64,000 bases of DNA from Caproiciproducens sp. NJN-50. GTDB lineage: Bacteria > Bacillota > Clostridia > Oscillospirales > Acutalibacteraceae. The translations under genes were made by a program, and so were the position numbers. The stretch is from the NCBI RefSeq assembly GCF_004103755.1, contig NZ_CP035283.1:992001-1056000 (forward strand), written 5' to 3'. How positions within the stretch are numbered: position 1 is the stretch's first letter; each line of letters begins with the position of its first letter. Below, in pieces: positions 9,229-17,879 of the stretch. Below the pieces are notes generated by a model, which was given only the letters and a program-made list of their open reading frames with translations, was not told where the DNA came from and made no database searches.

Positions 9229-10964
9229 TTGCGCCGTTCTCAATGGATACCAGCCATGACGATTATATTAAGCTGGGCGACTATTATACACAAACGCTGT
9301 TCCTGACCGACCTGCCCGAAGAAATGTCCGATACGCTGATCAAAGAGATCACGACCATAGATAAGAGACTGCTGCTGACAATCAACATCGCTCCGCAGAA
9401 TCCGCGGGAAGCCATAAAGAATGTGATTGCCCGCCTGAAAAGCCTGGATCGTGAGGAAGAGGACAGCCTGGAGCGTCAGGTCAAGCAGGGGATTCAGCAT
9501 CCCAAAGCTCCCCGCGAGCTGAAACAAACCATTGAAAAGACAGATCAGTTTCAAAAGGATCTTCAGGCGCGGGATGAAAAAATGTTTCTGTTCAATGGCC
9601 TGATTTTAGTCAGCGCAAAATCTCTGGAGGAAATGGATGCCATTGTCGACGCCATCGACGACAAGGTTTCAAAAGCCGGCTGCACGATCAGGCCGTTTAC
9701 GTTTGCCCAGGAGGAAGGGTTGAATTCCGTAGTCCCGCTTGGAAGAAACGACACCTTTGTGAAACGGATCAACACAACGACCGGGCTGGCAGCTTTTATC
9801 CCATTCAACGTAGTGGAAATCGTTCAGCGCGGAGGACTGTGCTACGGTCGGAATAAACTTTCCCACAACGTCATTTTCATGGACCGGAAAAGCCATATCA
9901 ATGCCCATGGTTTCTATTTCGGCGCTTCCGGATCCGGCAAAACGATGGGCGCGGAGCTTGAGATCTGGGAATGTTTTTTCCGGACCCACGACGATATGAT
10001 TATCATCGACCCGGAGGGCGGCTTTACTAAATTGGTCGAACTTCTCGGCGGTCAGGTCATTGAGGTGTCGAACGCAGCGAAAACCCGGTTTAATCCTTTC
10101 GATATCAATGAGTACTATGGAGGCGACGAAGAACCCAATCCGATCCCGTTCAAATCCGATTTCATTATTTCCCTGATCGAGGTCATCATGAATTACCGGG
10201 AAGGAATTGACCCGACCGCCCGTTCCGTGATCGACCACTGCGTTCGCGAAGCGTATCGGGAATATGTGAAAAAACCCTGTGAGAAAAACATCCCGACATT
10301 CCGCGATTTTTACAACATTCTCAGAAATCGTCCGGAACAGGTTGCAAGATACCTCGCAAGCGGACTCGAAATCTATGTGGAAGGGAGCCTTAACATTTTT
10401 GCTGGGAAATCCAACGTCGATATCAGGAACCGCTTGATCTGTTTCAACACTAAAAATCTAGGCAAACAGCTCCAGGTCATGGGGATGTCCATTATTCAGG
10501 ATTTTTGCTGGAACCTGATCTCGAAAAATCAGGCGTTGCACAAGTACACATGGCTCTGGAACGACGAGGTTCACCTTTCCCTGCGGAATGAACAAACCGC
10601 AGAGTGGCTCACAAACAGCTGGAAGCGCGGCAGAAAATACGGACTGATCGCGACGGGCATGACACAGGAGATTCGCGATGCCGCCCGCAGTTCAGGCGGA
10701 CAGGCCATGATTGCAAACTCCGAATTCATCATGCTTTTCCGGCAGAAGAAAACGGAGATCGATTCCATTTCTCAGCTGATGGGACTTTCCGAGCAACAGA
10801 TCAGCGACCTTCAGCTCTGTGATTCCGGCGTTGGACTGTTCAAGGCGGGAAACAGCATCGTGGAGTTTGACAACCGGTTCGATGAAAAACTAAAACTGTT
10901 TGATTATATCAGGTCGGACCTGAAAGGAAAGAATAAAGATCCGGGTGATGCTGTTGCTGGATAA
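9069..10964 (+). CDS. VirB4-type conjugation ATPase, N-terminally truncated
   Basis: The 631 residues match the C-terminal three quarters of VirB4/TraE-type ATPases that power type IV secretion in Gram-positive elements. Walker A GASGSGKT lies near residue 285, Walker B DDMIIIDPEGG near 311, then GLEIYVEGSLNIF, NDEVHLSLRNEQTAEWL and the late GLSEQQISDLQLCDSGVGL. Full proteins are about 780-830 residues. The first about 150 residues are missing because helicase sequence adjoins VirB4 sequence near 9034. The listed GTG start has no ribosome site, so translation is doubtful. Loss of the N-terminal domain, which normally contacts the inner-membrane complex, should disable it. Confidence 0.8.
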   Translation: MEKMAMLHKIGSGTRTLDKLQRLSLLREIYRPDDTSEISYEKMAESGICDKDLIAPFSMDTSHDDYIKLGDYYTQTLFLTDLPEEMSDTLIKEITTIDKRLLLTINIAPQNPREAIKNVIARLKSLDREEEDSLERQVKQGIQHPKAPRELKQTIEKTDQFQKDLQARDEKMFLFNGLILVSAKSLEEMDAIVDAIDDKVSKAGCTIRPFTFAQEEGLNSVVPLGRNDTFVKRINTTTGLAAFIPFNVVEIVQRGGLCYGRNKLSHNVIFMDRKSHINAHGFYFGASGSGKTMGAELEIWECFFRTHDDMIIIDPEGGFTKLVELLGGQVIEVSNAAKTRFNPFDINEYYGGDEEPNPIPFKSDFIISLIEVIMNYREGIDPTARSVIDHCVREAYREYVKKPCEKNIPTFRDFYNILRNRPEQVARYLASGLEIYVEGSLNIFAGKSNVDIRNRLICFNTKNLGKQLQVMGMSIIQDFCWNLISKNQALHKYTWLWNDEVHLSLRNEQTAEWLTNSWKRGRKYGLIATGMTQEIRDAARSSGGQAMIANSEFIMLFRQKKTEIDSISQLMGLSEQQISDLQLCDSGVGLFKAGNSIVEFDNRFDEKLKLFDYIRSDLKGKNKDPGDAVAG

Positions 10965-12729
10965 GGAAGTAATTCAGTTTACCCGGAACGGCGTGGTAAA
11001 AAGGAATCTTGCGACCGGACAGTCGCGTCTGGTTGCTCCCAACGAACGCGCCAAGGAACGGCATCTTTCCCTTCATCGGGAGGGAAGATACCGGCCTCTT
11101 CCTGAAAAGCTGAATCTGCATGAGGAAACCGACAGGGCCGCGGCCGTACCAAGGAACGTAAATGACGGCCGTCCGCCCGGTAAAACCGAGAGAAAAGAAA
11201 ATCGGCCGTTAAAGGTAAGGAGTATCCGGAAGGCCAGTCCCACTGAGCAAAATTCTGATTGGACCGACCAGGAATTCGTTTTTCAGCCATCCGAGGTTAA
11301 CCATTCCGGCCACCGCCCTAATCGCTCGCGCCCTCGTTTTGCATACGGCCGTGAAGACGCCCGTTCCGGTTCCGGTTCTTCTTCCTATTCATGGGAACGG
11401 AGAAACATCAGCTGCGAGGCTGGGCGTTTTTCGAAAGGACCTGTCAAATTCAGAGCCAAAAAGCAGTTGTTTCATTTTCCCGGAAGCCGTCTGGCGAACG
11501 GGGATGCGCGAAAAGATGATAATCCTGCCGCCCAGCCGGTGAAAGCTGGATTCTGGCTTATCTGGCATCGTGAAGGAATGAAGAAAAAAGTGCTCTCTTT
11601 TGCCCGGGACCGTCTTTTAAAAAAGCTCGACGAGGAAGATGATAACCTGGGAACTCAGGCGGTCAGAGGCAGCGTCAAGACCACCTGGCGAGTCCGGTCC
11701 GGTATCGAAAACGCGAAAAAAGTCAAAACGATTCTAAGTAAGCCAGCAGTTTCCAGAAGCCTTTTATTAATCATCGGTATTTTTATCGGAATGCTTTTTC
11801 TCTCCATACTGATTGGAGGAATTGCCGAAAGTCTGATGGGCAGCACGACGGAGCATCCGGAGCTGACAGCCTATGTCCGGCAACTCGACGATCAATTCAC
11901 CGAGCAGATTGAAAACCTGCGGAAAAACTATGAAAACAAAAATGATTATGACGTCACCATTCAGGGCAGCGACGAGATCAACACAGACCCGAACGCTTTA
12001 GCTATTCTCACGACCGGCAACTGGACAGACATTGAGCTGACTGAGGAAAACAAGAAAAAGCTGAAGGACTGTTATGATGTTCTCAATACATACAAAGAAA
12101 CAAAAACCGATGAAAAGGTCAAGAGAAGATCCGACACAGGCGAGGAATCCACTGATATCAAACATCATATCACGATCACCATCATTACCTCTTCCGCAAA
12201 GGATAAGATAGATGATTTCGGATTTACGGATGCTCAGAGGAAAGACGTTTTGGATCAGCTGGAGCTTCTGGAGCAGATTAGTGGACTCGGAATTAACGAT
12301 CTTGTCAATCCGGGCGCTGACGGCGAACCGGGTCAGGCGTTCGATGATCCCCAGGTTCAGGCACTATTTACGGAGGCCAATCAGTATCTTGGTTACCCTT
12401 ACGTTTGGGGAGGTTCCACTCCGGCCACTTCCTTTGACTGCTCCGGCTTCGTCTGCTGGGTATTCACACATTCTCGTGTACACAGCCTTTCCCGGACAAC
12501 GGCGCAGGGCCTCTTTGACGAATGCACGCCTGTATCCTCTTTGGAGGCAAAGCCGGGGGACTTGGTCTTCTTCACGAAAACTTACCCAACCTCAAGTACG
12601 GTTACCCATGTCGGGATTTATGCCGGAAACAATCGGATGATCCACTGCGGCGATCCGATCCAGTACACAACACTGGACAAATCGTATTGGCAGGAGCATT
12701 TCTATTCTTTCGGAAGACTATCGGGTTAA
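10948..12729 (+). CDS. NlpC/P60 (C40) peptidoglycan hydrolase of the conjugation apparatus
   Basis: The start overlaps the VirB4 end (ATG 10948; GTG 10945 is also possible). Residues 1-230 are basic and low-complexity, one membrane segment lies near 270-295 (SLLLIIGIFIGMLFLSILIGGI), residues 300-450 form an extracellular linker, and residues 475-593 are an NlpC/P60 domain with catalytic Cys in TSFDCSGFVCWV and His in VTHVGIYAG. Proteins of this kind locally open peptidoglycan for the conjugation channel and are coded next to virB4. The gene looks intact although the upstream operon is not. An intrinsic terminator follows. Confidence 0.85.
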   Translation: MLLLDKEVIQFTRNGVVKRNLATGQSRLVAPNERAKERHLSLHREGRYRPLPEKLNLHEETDRAAAVPRNVNDGRPPGKTERKENRPLKVRSIRKASPTEQNSDWTDQEFVFQPSEVNHSGHRPNRSRPRFAYGREDARSGSGSSSYSWERRNISCEAGRFSKGPVKFRAKKQLFHFPGSRLANGDARKDDNPAAQPVKAGFWLIWHREGMKKKVLSFARDRLLKKLDEEDDNLGTQAVRGSVKTTWRVRSGIENAKKVKTILSKPAVSRSLLLIIGIFIGMLFLSILIGGIAESLMGSTTEHPELTAYVRQLDDQFTEQIENLRKNYENKNDYDVTIQGSDEINTDPNALAILTTGNWTDIELTEENKKKLKDCYDVLNTYKETKTDEKVKRRSDTGEESTDIKHHITITIITSSAKDKIDDFGFTDAQRKDVLDQLELLEQISGLGINDLVNPGADGEPGQAFDDPQVQALFTEANQYLGYPYVWGGSTPATSFDCSGFVCWVFTHSRVHSLSRTTAQGLFDECTPVSSLEAKPGDLVFFTKTYPTSSTVTHVGIYAGNNRMIHCGDPIQYTTLDKSYWQEHFYSFGRLSG

Positions 12730-12779
12730 AGATTCCGCTATGGTTATGAAGGGCGGTCAATAAAATCAAACGATCGGAG

Positions 12780-12803
12780 GGAAGGTGTTTTACCTTCCTT
12801 TTT
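12780..12803 (+). terminator. Intrinsic terminator
   Basis: GGAAGGT-gtttt-ACCTTCC followed by TTTTT, placed directly ahead of the ribosome site of the next gene. Confidence 0.75.
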
Positions 12804-12818
12804 GTTTGGAGGAATTTC

Positions 12819-13121
12819 ATGAGTGAACGAACGGAAACATTGAAGCGGTCTTTAAAACGGGATGAACAAAAGGTCATAAAATTGCAGGAGGGAATAAAAT
12901 TCAAAAAGGAAAAGCTCCGCGATCTGGAAAATACGGAGATCCTGAGCAGCCTCAATTCACTATCCGCGCGGGGGTTTCCAATCAGCGAAATTATCGACGC
13001 AATCGGAGACCGGGATACCGACGCCCTGACGCGTCTGATGGCAGAAAACGAATTATCGGAGAAAGAAAGCGGAACGGGTTCCGCTTCTCAAATAATAAAG
13101 GAGGCCACAAGAAATGAATAA
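12819..13121 (+). CDS. DUF4315-family element protein (100 aa)
   Basis: Starts after TTTGGAGGAA. The first 50 residues are a charged helix (SLKRDEQKVIKLQEGIKFKK), then SLNSLSARGFPISEIIDAIG, which resembles the small DUF4315 family found behind the NlpC/P60 gene in Clostridial conjugative elements. No catalytic motif or signal peptide. The end overlaps the next start by 8 bases, so translation is coupled. Exact role unknown. Confidence 0.7.
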   Translation: MSERTETLKRSLKRDEQKVIKLQEGIKFKKEKLRDLENTEILSSLNSLSARGFPISEIIDAIGDRDTDALTRLMAENELSEKESGTGSASQIIKEATRNE

Positions 13122-14589
13122 TCTATTGGACATGCTGGCAGAAGCCGGCTATGAGGTCAACAGTATCGGAAACGATGTACTGCCCTGCACGTTAAGAATG
13201 GGAGATGAGCCGATTGGATTCCTTTTGGAAGATCTTTCGATCAGGCTTCTTCCGGAGCAGGAAAAAGAACGGGAAAGACTTCAGCCGGTCATCGAATTTG
13301 CGGCGGAGAACCAGGGCCTTGAGCAAGACCAGGGAGAATACAAGCTATCCCAATACCGGAACGTCATTCTGACTGCGTCGTTCGACTATGACAGTTGCCG
13401 GCCCGTGTATAACATCTATTCGGAAGGTCAGGACAAGGAATGGACCTTATTAAGCTCTTCTGAAGTAAAATCCGAGGCCACACAGGATTTTGCCGCGCGT
13501 TCCGGCCTGGTTTCCAATGAAATCCCCGTTTTGACATTCCAATTGACCCACATGCATCAGTTTATGAAAGCAGTCCAGGAAAAAGGCTATCAGTTCCGCG
13601 AGAATCGGAGGGAAGCCCACCGCAGTTACGATATTACGGACCGGAACGGCAATGTGGTGGGTTATATCGGGAAGGACAAAAAAGTTTCAATCGTCTCGGA
13701 TGACAAGCGGATAAAGCGATCTCTGTCCGGCGCCTATTTTGACACGAATCCAGACAACAGAAATTTATTGCCCGGCTTTTTCGAAAAATTAAAGGAGGGG
13801 CTAAAGGGAATTGGAATGGCCTTGAAAGTGGTTTTTACGCCAAAGGGACGCCACTATGCCATTCATAACCGGCGTGACCAGGAAATTGCAACAGTCAACG
13901 AAAAGCACAGGGTTTTTTACAACAAGTACGCATCCGCGGAGGAGAGGGCCAGGATTGATGAGATGGTGGAAGAATTGAACTCGGCGCTCGGATTCAATGA
14001 GCAGCCGGATTTAAAACAACAAAAAGAACCCATTTCAGAGGCGAAAACGTCTGAGGTCCCCAAGCATTCCTTTACCGAGGAAGAAGTCAGTCATGTTGCC
14101 GACGAGGTTCTGAATGATCCGGCGATGGCCGAAATGTTTTTTCAAAAGGTCCTGTCAAATCCTGATTTTGCCGCAAGGATGAATGAAAGAATGACGGAAA
14201 CCTCCAGAGCTTCAAGGCCGGACAAAGAACCTCCCGCCGCAGAGCAGAAAAAGTCTCCGACCCAAGAAGCGAAAAATCCGGAAAAGGAGAAATCCGTTAC
14301 GCCAAGGGCAAAATTGAAGAAATATCATTTTGACAAGGATTATAGTCGCCTGCAGACCCTGTCCGGGTTTAACCAGGAAAGATACGATAGCTTAAAAGAA
14401 ATCATGCTCTTTCGGTATGGCACCATCGATCCGAAAGAATTCCAAGCTATGATGGAAGAGGGCAGATATGACAATGACAGGCCAAGCACGCTGCATGAAA
14501 GATTGGATTTCTCCCAGCGCGCCGCAGAGTTCAGCAACAGCCGCGCAGCCGGATCGCGGGAAAAAGCGCAGGAAAAGGAGAGAGCGTAA
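13114..14589 (+). CDS. Conserved element protein, long paralogue (491 aa)
   Basis: Strong AAAGGAGG site ahead of the ATG. Residues 1-140 (GYEVNSIGNDVLPCTLRMGDEPIGFLLEDLSIRLLPEQE) match the whole of the next protein, so the two are paralogues. Residues 145-290 contain a second similar module (FMKAVQEKGYQFRENR, NGNVVGYIGKDKKVSIVSD), and 295-400 are acidic and disordered. No signal peptide, membrane segment or enzymatic motif is seen. Proteins of this kind are common, unnamed components of Firmicute conjugative elements. Stop and next start overlap by one base. Confidence 0.6.
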   Translation: MNNLLDMLAEAGYEVNSIGNDVLPCTLRMGDEPIGFLLEDLSIRLLPEQEKERERLQPVIEFAAENQGLEQDQGEYKLSQYRNVILTASFDYDSCRPVYNIYSEGQDKEWTLLSSSEVKSEATQDFAARSGLVSNEIPVLTFQLTHMHQFMKAVQEKGYQFRENRREAHRSYDITDRNGNVVGYIGKDKKVSIVSDDKRIKRSLSGAYFDTNPDNRNLLPGFFEKLKEGLKGIGMALKVVFTPKGRHYAIHNRRDQEIATVNEKHRVFYNKYASAEERARIDEMVEELNSALGFNEQPDLKQQKEPISEAKTSEVPKHSFTEEEVSHVADEVLNDPAMAEMFFQKVLSNPDFAARMNERMTETSRASRPDKEPPAAEQKKSPTQEAKNPEKEKSVTPRAKLKKYHFDKDYSRLQTLSGFNQERYDSLKEIMLFRYGTIDPKEFQAMMEEGRYDNDRPSTLHERLDFSQRAAEFSNSRAAGSREKAQEKERA

Positions 14590-15095
14590 TGTTTCAAAAA
14601 CTGATCGCCTATCTGAGCGGGCTGGGCTATACGGTGGAGGAGCAGGGAAAGCTGGAGAAGTACCTTGTGGTGTTCCGGAGCGGACGTCCCCTCGGATTAA
14701 TCTTGTCAGATCTTTCCGTTCGGATGATAGCTGATGCCGAAGGGAAAGAGAACATCGCGGAAATGATCCGGTTTATGAAAAAGAATCAGAGTCTTCCGAA
14801 CGTCGGCGGCAGCGAATTTCAGATCGCCTGTTATCGCGGAAATCAGCTCACGACTTTTTTTGATCCCAAAACGATGCTGATAAAGTACACGACCTATATT
14901 CTCGATCCCAAAACCGGAGAAACAGCCAGCACCATCTATGAATCCCCTGAGACGGCGGCGTTTCGGTTCGTGACGCAAACCGGCTTTGTGGATGTGAAAA
15001 GGCTGCTGCCTCAGCGCGAAGGGTGGACCGACCGGATGAGAACCAGGCTGATCCGGTATCTGGTGTCGAAATCAAACAGACCGGCGGAACAGTGA
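14589..15095 (+). CDS. Conserved element protein, short paralogue (168 aa)
   Basis: Translationally coupled to the preceding gene (stop and start share one base). The sequence parallels the N-terminal module of the 491-aa neighbour: RPLGLILSDLSVRMIADAE against EPIGFLLEDLSIRLLPEQE, and a later AAFRFVTQTGFV against TQDFAARSGLV. The C-terminal residues KSNRPAEQ and the stop codon fall inside the 44-bp repeat that also ends the next gene, with the stop in the loop of a terminator hairpin. Function unknown. Confidence 0.6.
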   Translation: MFQKLIAYLSGLGYTVEEQGKLEKYLVVFRSGRPLGLILSDLSVRMIADAEGKENIAEMIRFMKKNQSLPNVGGSEFQIACYRGNQLTTFFDPKTMLIKYTTYILDPKTGETASTIYESPETAAFRFVTQTGFVDVKRLLPQREGWTDRMRTRLIRYLVSKSNRPAEQ

Positions 15096-15109
15096 TGAGC
15101 TGCTCCGCC
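15066..15109. repeat. 44-bp direct repeat, copy 1, containing a terminator hairpin
   Basis: Identical to 16137-16180 except at two positions. It codes for the last SKSNRPAEQ residues of the upstream gene and contains GGCGGAACAG-loop-CTGCTCCGCC, an imperfect hairpin whose loop holds the TGA stop. A T-run follows shortly after. Confidence 0.85.
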
Positions 15110-15140
15110 TCCGCCTTTTTCTACACTGTGGAGGAAAACT

Positions 15141-16166
15141 ATGGATAGAATTCACCCGGATATACCCGCCTTGAAGAACTGTGTTCTTGCTTTCTGCATC
15201 AACGCAAAAAAGCAAACCGAGAATGTTCTTATCGGAGAATTACAGGAAATCAGACAAGCAGCCAAAGGTTTAGATCCCGCTTCAACAATCATTGATATAG
15301 AAAGACCAATAGGTTCTTTTGTAATTGATTGTTGTCATCAAATAGCTCCTGTTACAATGAATCAATTAAATGATCTGTATAAATCTGATAATCTCTGTTT
15401 TAAATTTTTTGCACTGAGAATCTGGCAAGAGTATATGTCTTACCAAGGAAGTGAAAAGCATCCCTGTATTAAGAATCAAGACACAGCTTCAGCGCCGTTT
15501 TTAAATGGTTTCATTCAGAATTTGACTCTATTAGTTCATTTGTCGTTGGAAAGTATCATCCAAAAAGGACAAAGTGTGTTGAGCGATTCCCCGTTAGATT
15601 ATTTCGATAATACGCTTCTGAATGGAAGTGCAAAGCTTTTCTATAACAATAAAAATGGTGTTCAAGAATACATTGTTGCAGATGCTGATTTAATGCCGGT
15701 TGTGCTTTATTCTCTAAGGTATCTATACGGCAACCATCAATATTTTCAACGCTGCAAGATTTGTAACAGGCTGTTTTTGGCTCATACCGCCAACATACCA
15801 ACTTTATGCAGCGATGAATGCAGACGTACGCAACGCCGATTAAATAAAAGAAAGTATGACAGCATCAAAAAAGACATTTGGTATGAGAAAGATTATAAAA
15901 ACAGCTATATGTATTGGTACAACAAGCTGGGAAAGCTCAAGAAAACAGGCGCAGTGAATTATCAGTCTTTTGAAAAAGCGTTTCACATATTTTGCATGGA
16001 TGCCAGGGCAAAAAAAAGAGCCGTTAAAAATGGCGGCCTTTCTGCCTTGAGTTTTAATGACTGGATGATCACTCAGAAAACCAAGGCAGATCAATTAGTT
16101 TCTCAAATATTAGAAGAACAATCCCGCAGTATCGGATCAAAATCAAATAGACCGGCGGAACAGTGA
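15141..16166 (+). CDS. DUF6076-like zinc-finger protein in a repeat-bounded cassette (341 aa)
   Basis: Starts after GTGGAGG. The gene is clearly more AT-rich than its neighbours. Residues 205-235 carry CKICNRLFLAHTANIPTLC, then SDECRRTQRRLNKRKY, a four-Cys zinc site followed by a basic helix as in DUF6076-type proteins; the N-terminal 190 residues are helical. The final residues SKSNRPAEQ come from the second copy of the 44-bp repeat and equal the end of the preceding gene, so the original C-terminus was probably replaced when the cassette arrived. DNA or RNA binding is plausible but not shown. Confidence 0.65.
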   Translation: MDRIHPDIPALKNCVLAFCINAKKQTENVLIGELQEIRQAAKGLDPASTIIDIERPIGSFVIDCCHQIAPVTMNQLNDLYKSDNLCFKFFALRIWQEYMSYQGSEKHPCIKNQDTASAPFLNGFIQNLTLLVHLSLESIIQKGQSVLSDSPLDYFDNTLLNGSAKLFYNNKNGVQEYIVADADLMPVVLYSLRYLYGNHQYFQRCKICNRLFLAHTANIPTLCSDECRRTQRRLNKRKYDSIKKDIWYEKDYKNSYMYWYNKLGKLKKTGAVNYQSFEKAFHIFCMDARAKKRAVKNGGLSALSFNDWMITQKTKADQLVSQILEEQSRSIGSKSNRPAEQ

Positions 16167-16180
16167 TGAGCTGCTCCGCC
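16137..16180. repeat. 44-bp direct repeat, copy 2, containing a terminator hairpin
   Basis: Second copy of the sequence at 15066-15109 with two differences. The hairpin GGCGGAACAG/CTGCTCCGCC is directly followed by six T and works as a terminator ahead of the Toprim gene. Confidence 0.85.
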
Positions 16181-16208
16181 TTTTTTATGGAAAAGGGGGA
16201 ATGCGAAA

Positions 16209-17480
16209 ATGTCCGTCAGCCGAAAAACAGGTGAGATCTATTATACGAAGGAAGAACAGCAATCCGCGCTGCAAAACAATAACGCGCTCCGATACGCTCT
16301 CTCAAGGCATTATAAACTTATCAAGAGTAGCAGAAATACATACACCATGAAAGAGCATGATAGCATGGTTTTTACTTTGGACGGCAGGTGGTACTGGAAT
16401 TCTCAGGGAATTACGGACGCGAGCGGCCATGCTCCCCACGCTCTGGATTTTATCCAGAACTATGAAGGCAAAAGCTACAGAGAGGCCGTCTGCATTCTGG
16501 CAGGAACCATCGACCTCCCGGCCCTGGCCGGGCCAGTACAAAACATAAAGCTCCCGCCTCCGGAGGAAAAGCAGGAATTCATCCTTCCGGAGCGCGCCGG
16601 CAATTTCCGGAACCTGTTTGCCTACCTGGTCAAAGAACGCGGGATCGATTCGGCACTTGTCAAAGCCATGGTTGAGCGTCACCAGGTCTACCAGGGTATT
16701 ACATACAACAAGCTGAAGATCGTCGGCTACAGCAGGGACAGGACGGCGCGATATAACTTCAAAGAGAAATTCGAGGATGAATTCGCAAAGATGCCCCGGA
16801 TCAGGGAAAGTATCAATACCGGCGCGGACGGAGCGCCGTACCACACGGAAAAATGTCTGGATCCGGAAACCGTGCTGAAGCTGCTGGGGACCGGTCAGAT
16901 TCGGATGTATCAAAACCTTGTTATGGTCGGCTACGACGAAAAAAGGACTGCCCGGTATGCTTCCATGCGGTCGATGAATTCTTCCGGAAAACCCGTGAAA
17001 GTGGACGTTGCCGGTTCCAACAAAAGTTATCCCTTTACTCTGGAAGGATCTTCCGGCAGCGATACCGTCTGCGTCTTTGAAAGCCCGATTGAAGCCATGA
17101 GTTACCAAACGCTGTGCAAAATCACCGATAGTAATCGAATTTCCTGCCAGATGATCTCCCTTGGCGGTGCCGCGGCCATCCAGGCTCTTGACCGGTATCT
17201 CCGGGAGCATCCGAAGATTCGCAGTATCGTGTCCGGACTGAACAACGACAGCAATGCATTCGGGCATGACATCAACGCCGGTCGAAACGGCACGGAGAAA
17301 ATCATCGAAAAGTACGGTCCTACTTACGCCGTCACTGCGCACACGCCGTTTCTCAACGACTGGAACGACGTTTTGAAGAACTACCGGAAGGAGTTGGAAG
17401 GAGAGCCGCCTGAACAGGTTCGGCCGGTCCGCAGCCGCCAGAGCGGCCCGAAAGCAAAACAGATGGGAATGGCAATATGA
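16209..17480 (+). CDS. DUF3991/Toprim-domain protein (primase-like), 423 aa
   Basis: Start follows AGGGGGAATGCGAAA. Residues 1-100 have the CHC2/DUF3991-type part (MVFTLDGRWYWNSQGITDASGHAPHALDFIQNYEG is the core; catalytic role not shown). Residues 120-280 are the DUF3991 region with repeated GYDEKRTARYASMR-like motifs. Residues 285-395 resemble a Toprim domain: VCVFESPIEAMSYQTL with the acidic residue, and SGLNNDSNAFGHDINAGRNG in place of the usual LDNDxAG. Such proteins prime replication or process DNA on conjugative elements and plasmids. The Asp motif is looser than usual, so activity is uncertain. Confidence 0.7.
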   Translation: MSVSRKTGEIYYTKEEQQSALQNNNALRYALSRHYKLIKSSRNTYTMKEHDSMVFTLDGRWYWNSQGITDASGHAPHALDFIQNYEGKSYREAVCILAGTIDLPALAGPVQNIKLPPPEEKQEFILPERAGNFRNLFAYLVKERGIDSALVKAMVERHQVYQGITYNKLKIVGYSRDRTARYNFKEKFEDEFAKMPRIRESINTGADGAPYHTEKCLDPETVLKLLGTGQIRMYQNLVMVGYDEKRTARYASMRSMNSSGKPVKVDVAGSNKSYPFTLEGSSGSDTVCVFESPIEAMSYQTLCKITDSNRISCQMISLGGAAAIQALDRYLREHPKIRSIVSGLNNDSNAFGHDINAGRNGTEKIIEKYGPTYAVTAHTPFLNDWNDVLKNYRKELEGEPPEQVRPVRSRQSGPKAKQMGMAI

Positions 17481-17558
17481 CAGATCTGCAGGCGGCCGGG
17501 AGAGACCGCAGCCGCCTGCAGCAATTTTGGAAATCAAAAAAGAAAGGACGTGATCAGA

Positions 17559-17798
17559 ATGGCAAACAAAAAGGGATTTCCCACAACTTTGGACAGCCTG
17601 ACTTACATCGACTCGGCGGAAGGAATGGCCAGGAGGGTCCTTTCAGACCTCCAGAAAAGCGGCCTGTCCAAAGAAGAACTGGCCGCAGCCTATCAGGTCG
17701 GCCTGGAAAGGGGAGGATTTCAGTACCCAAATCTGATCCGTCTGGGGAGCCTATTACAGGAAATCAAGAGTCTTTCGGTATCTGTGAAAGCAAAGTAA
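17559..17798 (+). CDS. Small hypothetical element protein (79 aa)
   Basis: ATG 17559 is preferred over GTG 17550 because AAAGGA lies 10 bases upstream of it. The product is small, helical and soluble (GMARRVLSDLQKSGLSKEELAAAYQVGLERGG), without Cys or membrane segments. No family recognised. It sits between the Toprim gene and the winged-helix gene and ends just before an intrinsic terminator. Confidence 0.55.
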   Translation: MANKKGFPTTLDSLTYIDSAEGMARRVLSDLQKSGLSKEELAAAYQVGLERGGFQYPNLIRLGSLLQEIKSLSVSVKAK

Positions 17799-17819
17799 CC
17801 AAACAGAATATTGAATTTG

Positions 17820-17856
17820 CGGCGCAGGAAAGAGGAAGTTCCCTGTGCCGTTTTTT
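17820..17856 (+). terminator. Intrinsic terminator
   Basis: CGGCGCAGG pairs with CCTGTGCCG (one G-T) and is followed by six T; it stands 23 bases before the next start codon. Confidence 0.75.
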
Positions 17857-17879
17857 ATAGATTAAGGGAGGAAAACAAG

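Noticed and set aside
16302..17537. 411-codon minus-strand frame opposite the Toprim gene
   Set aside because: No ribosome site or family resemblance; the plus-strand protein has recognisable domains.
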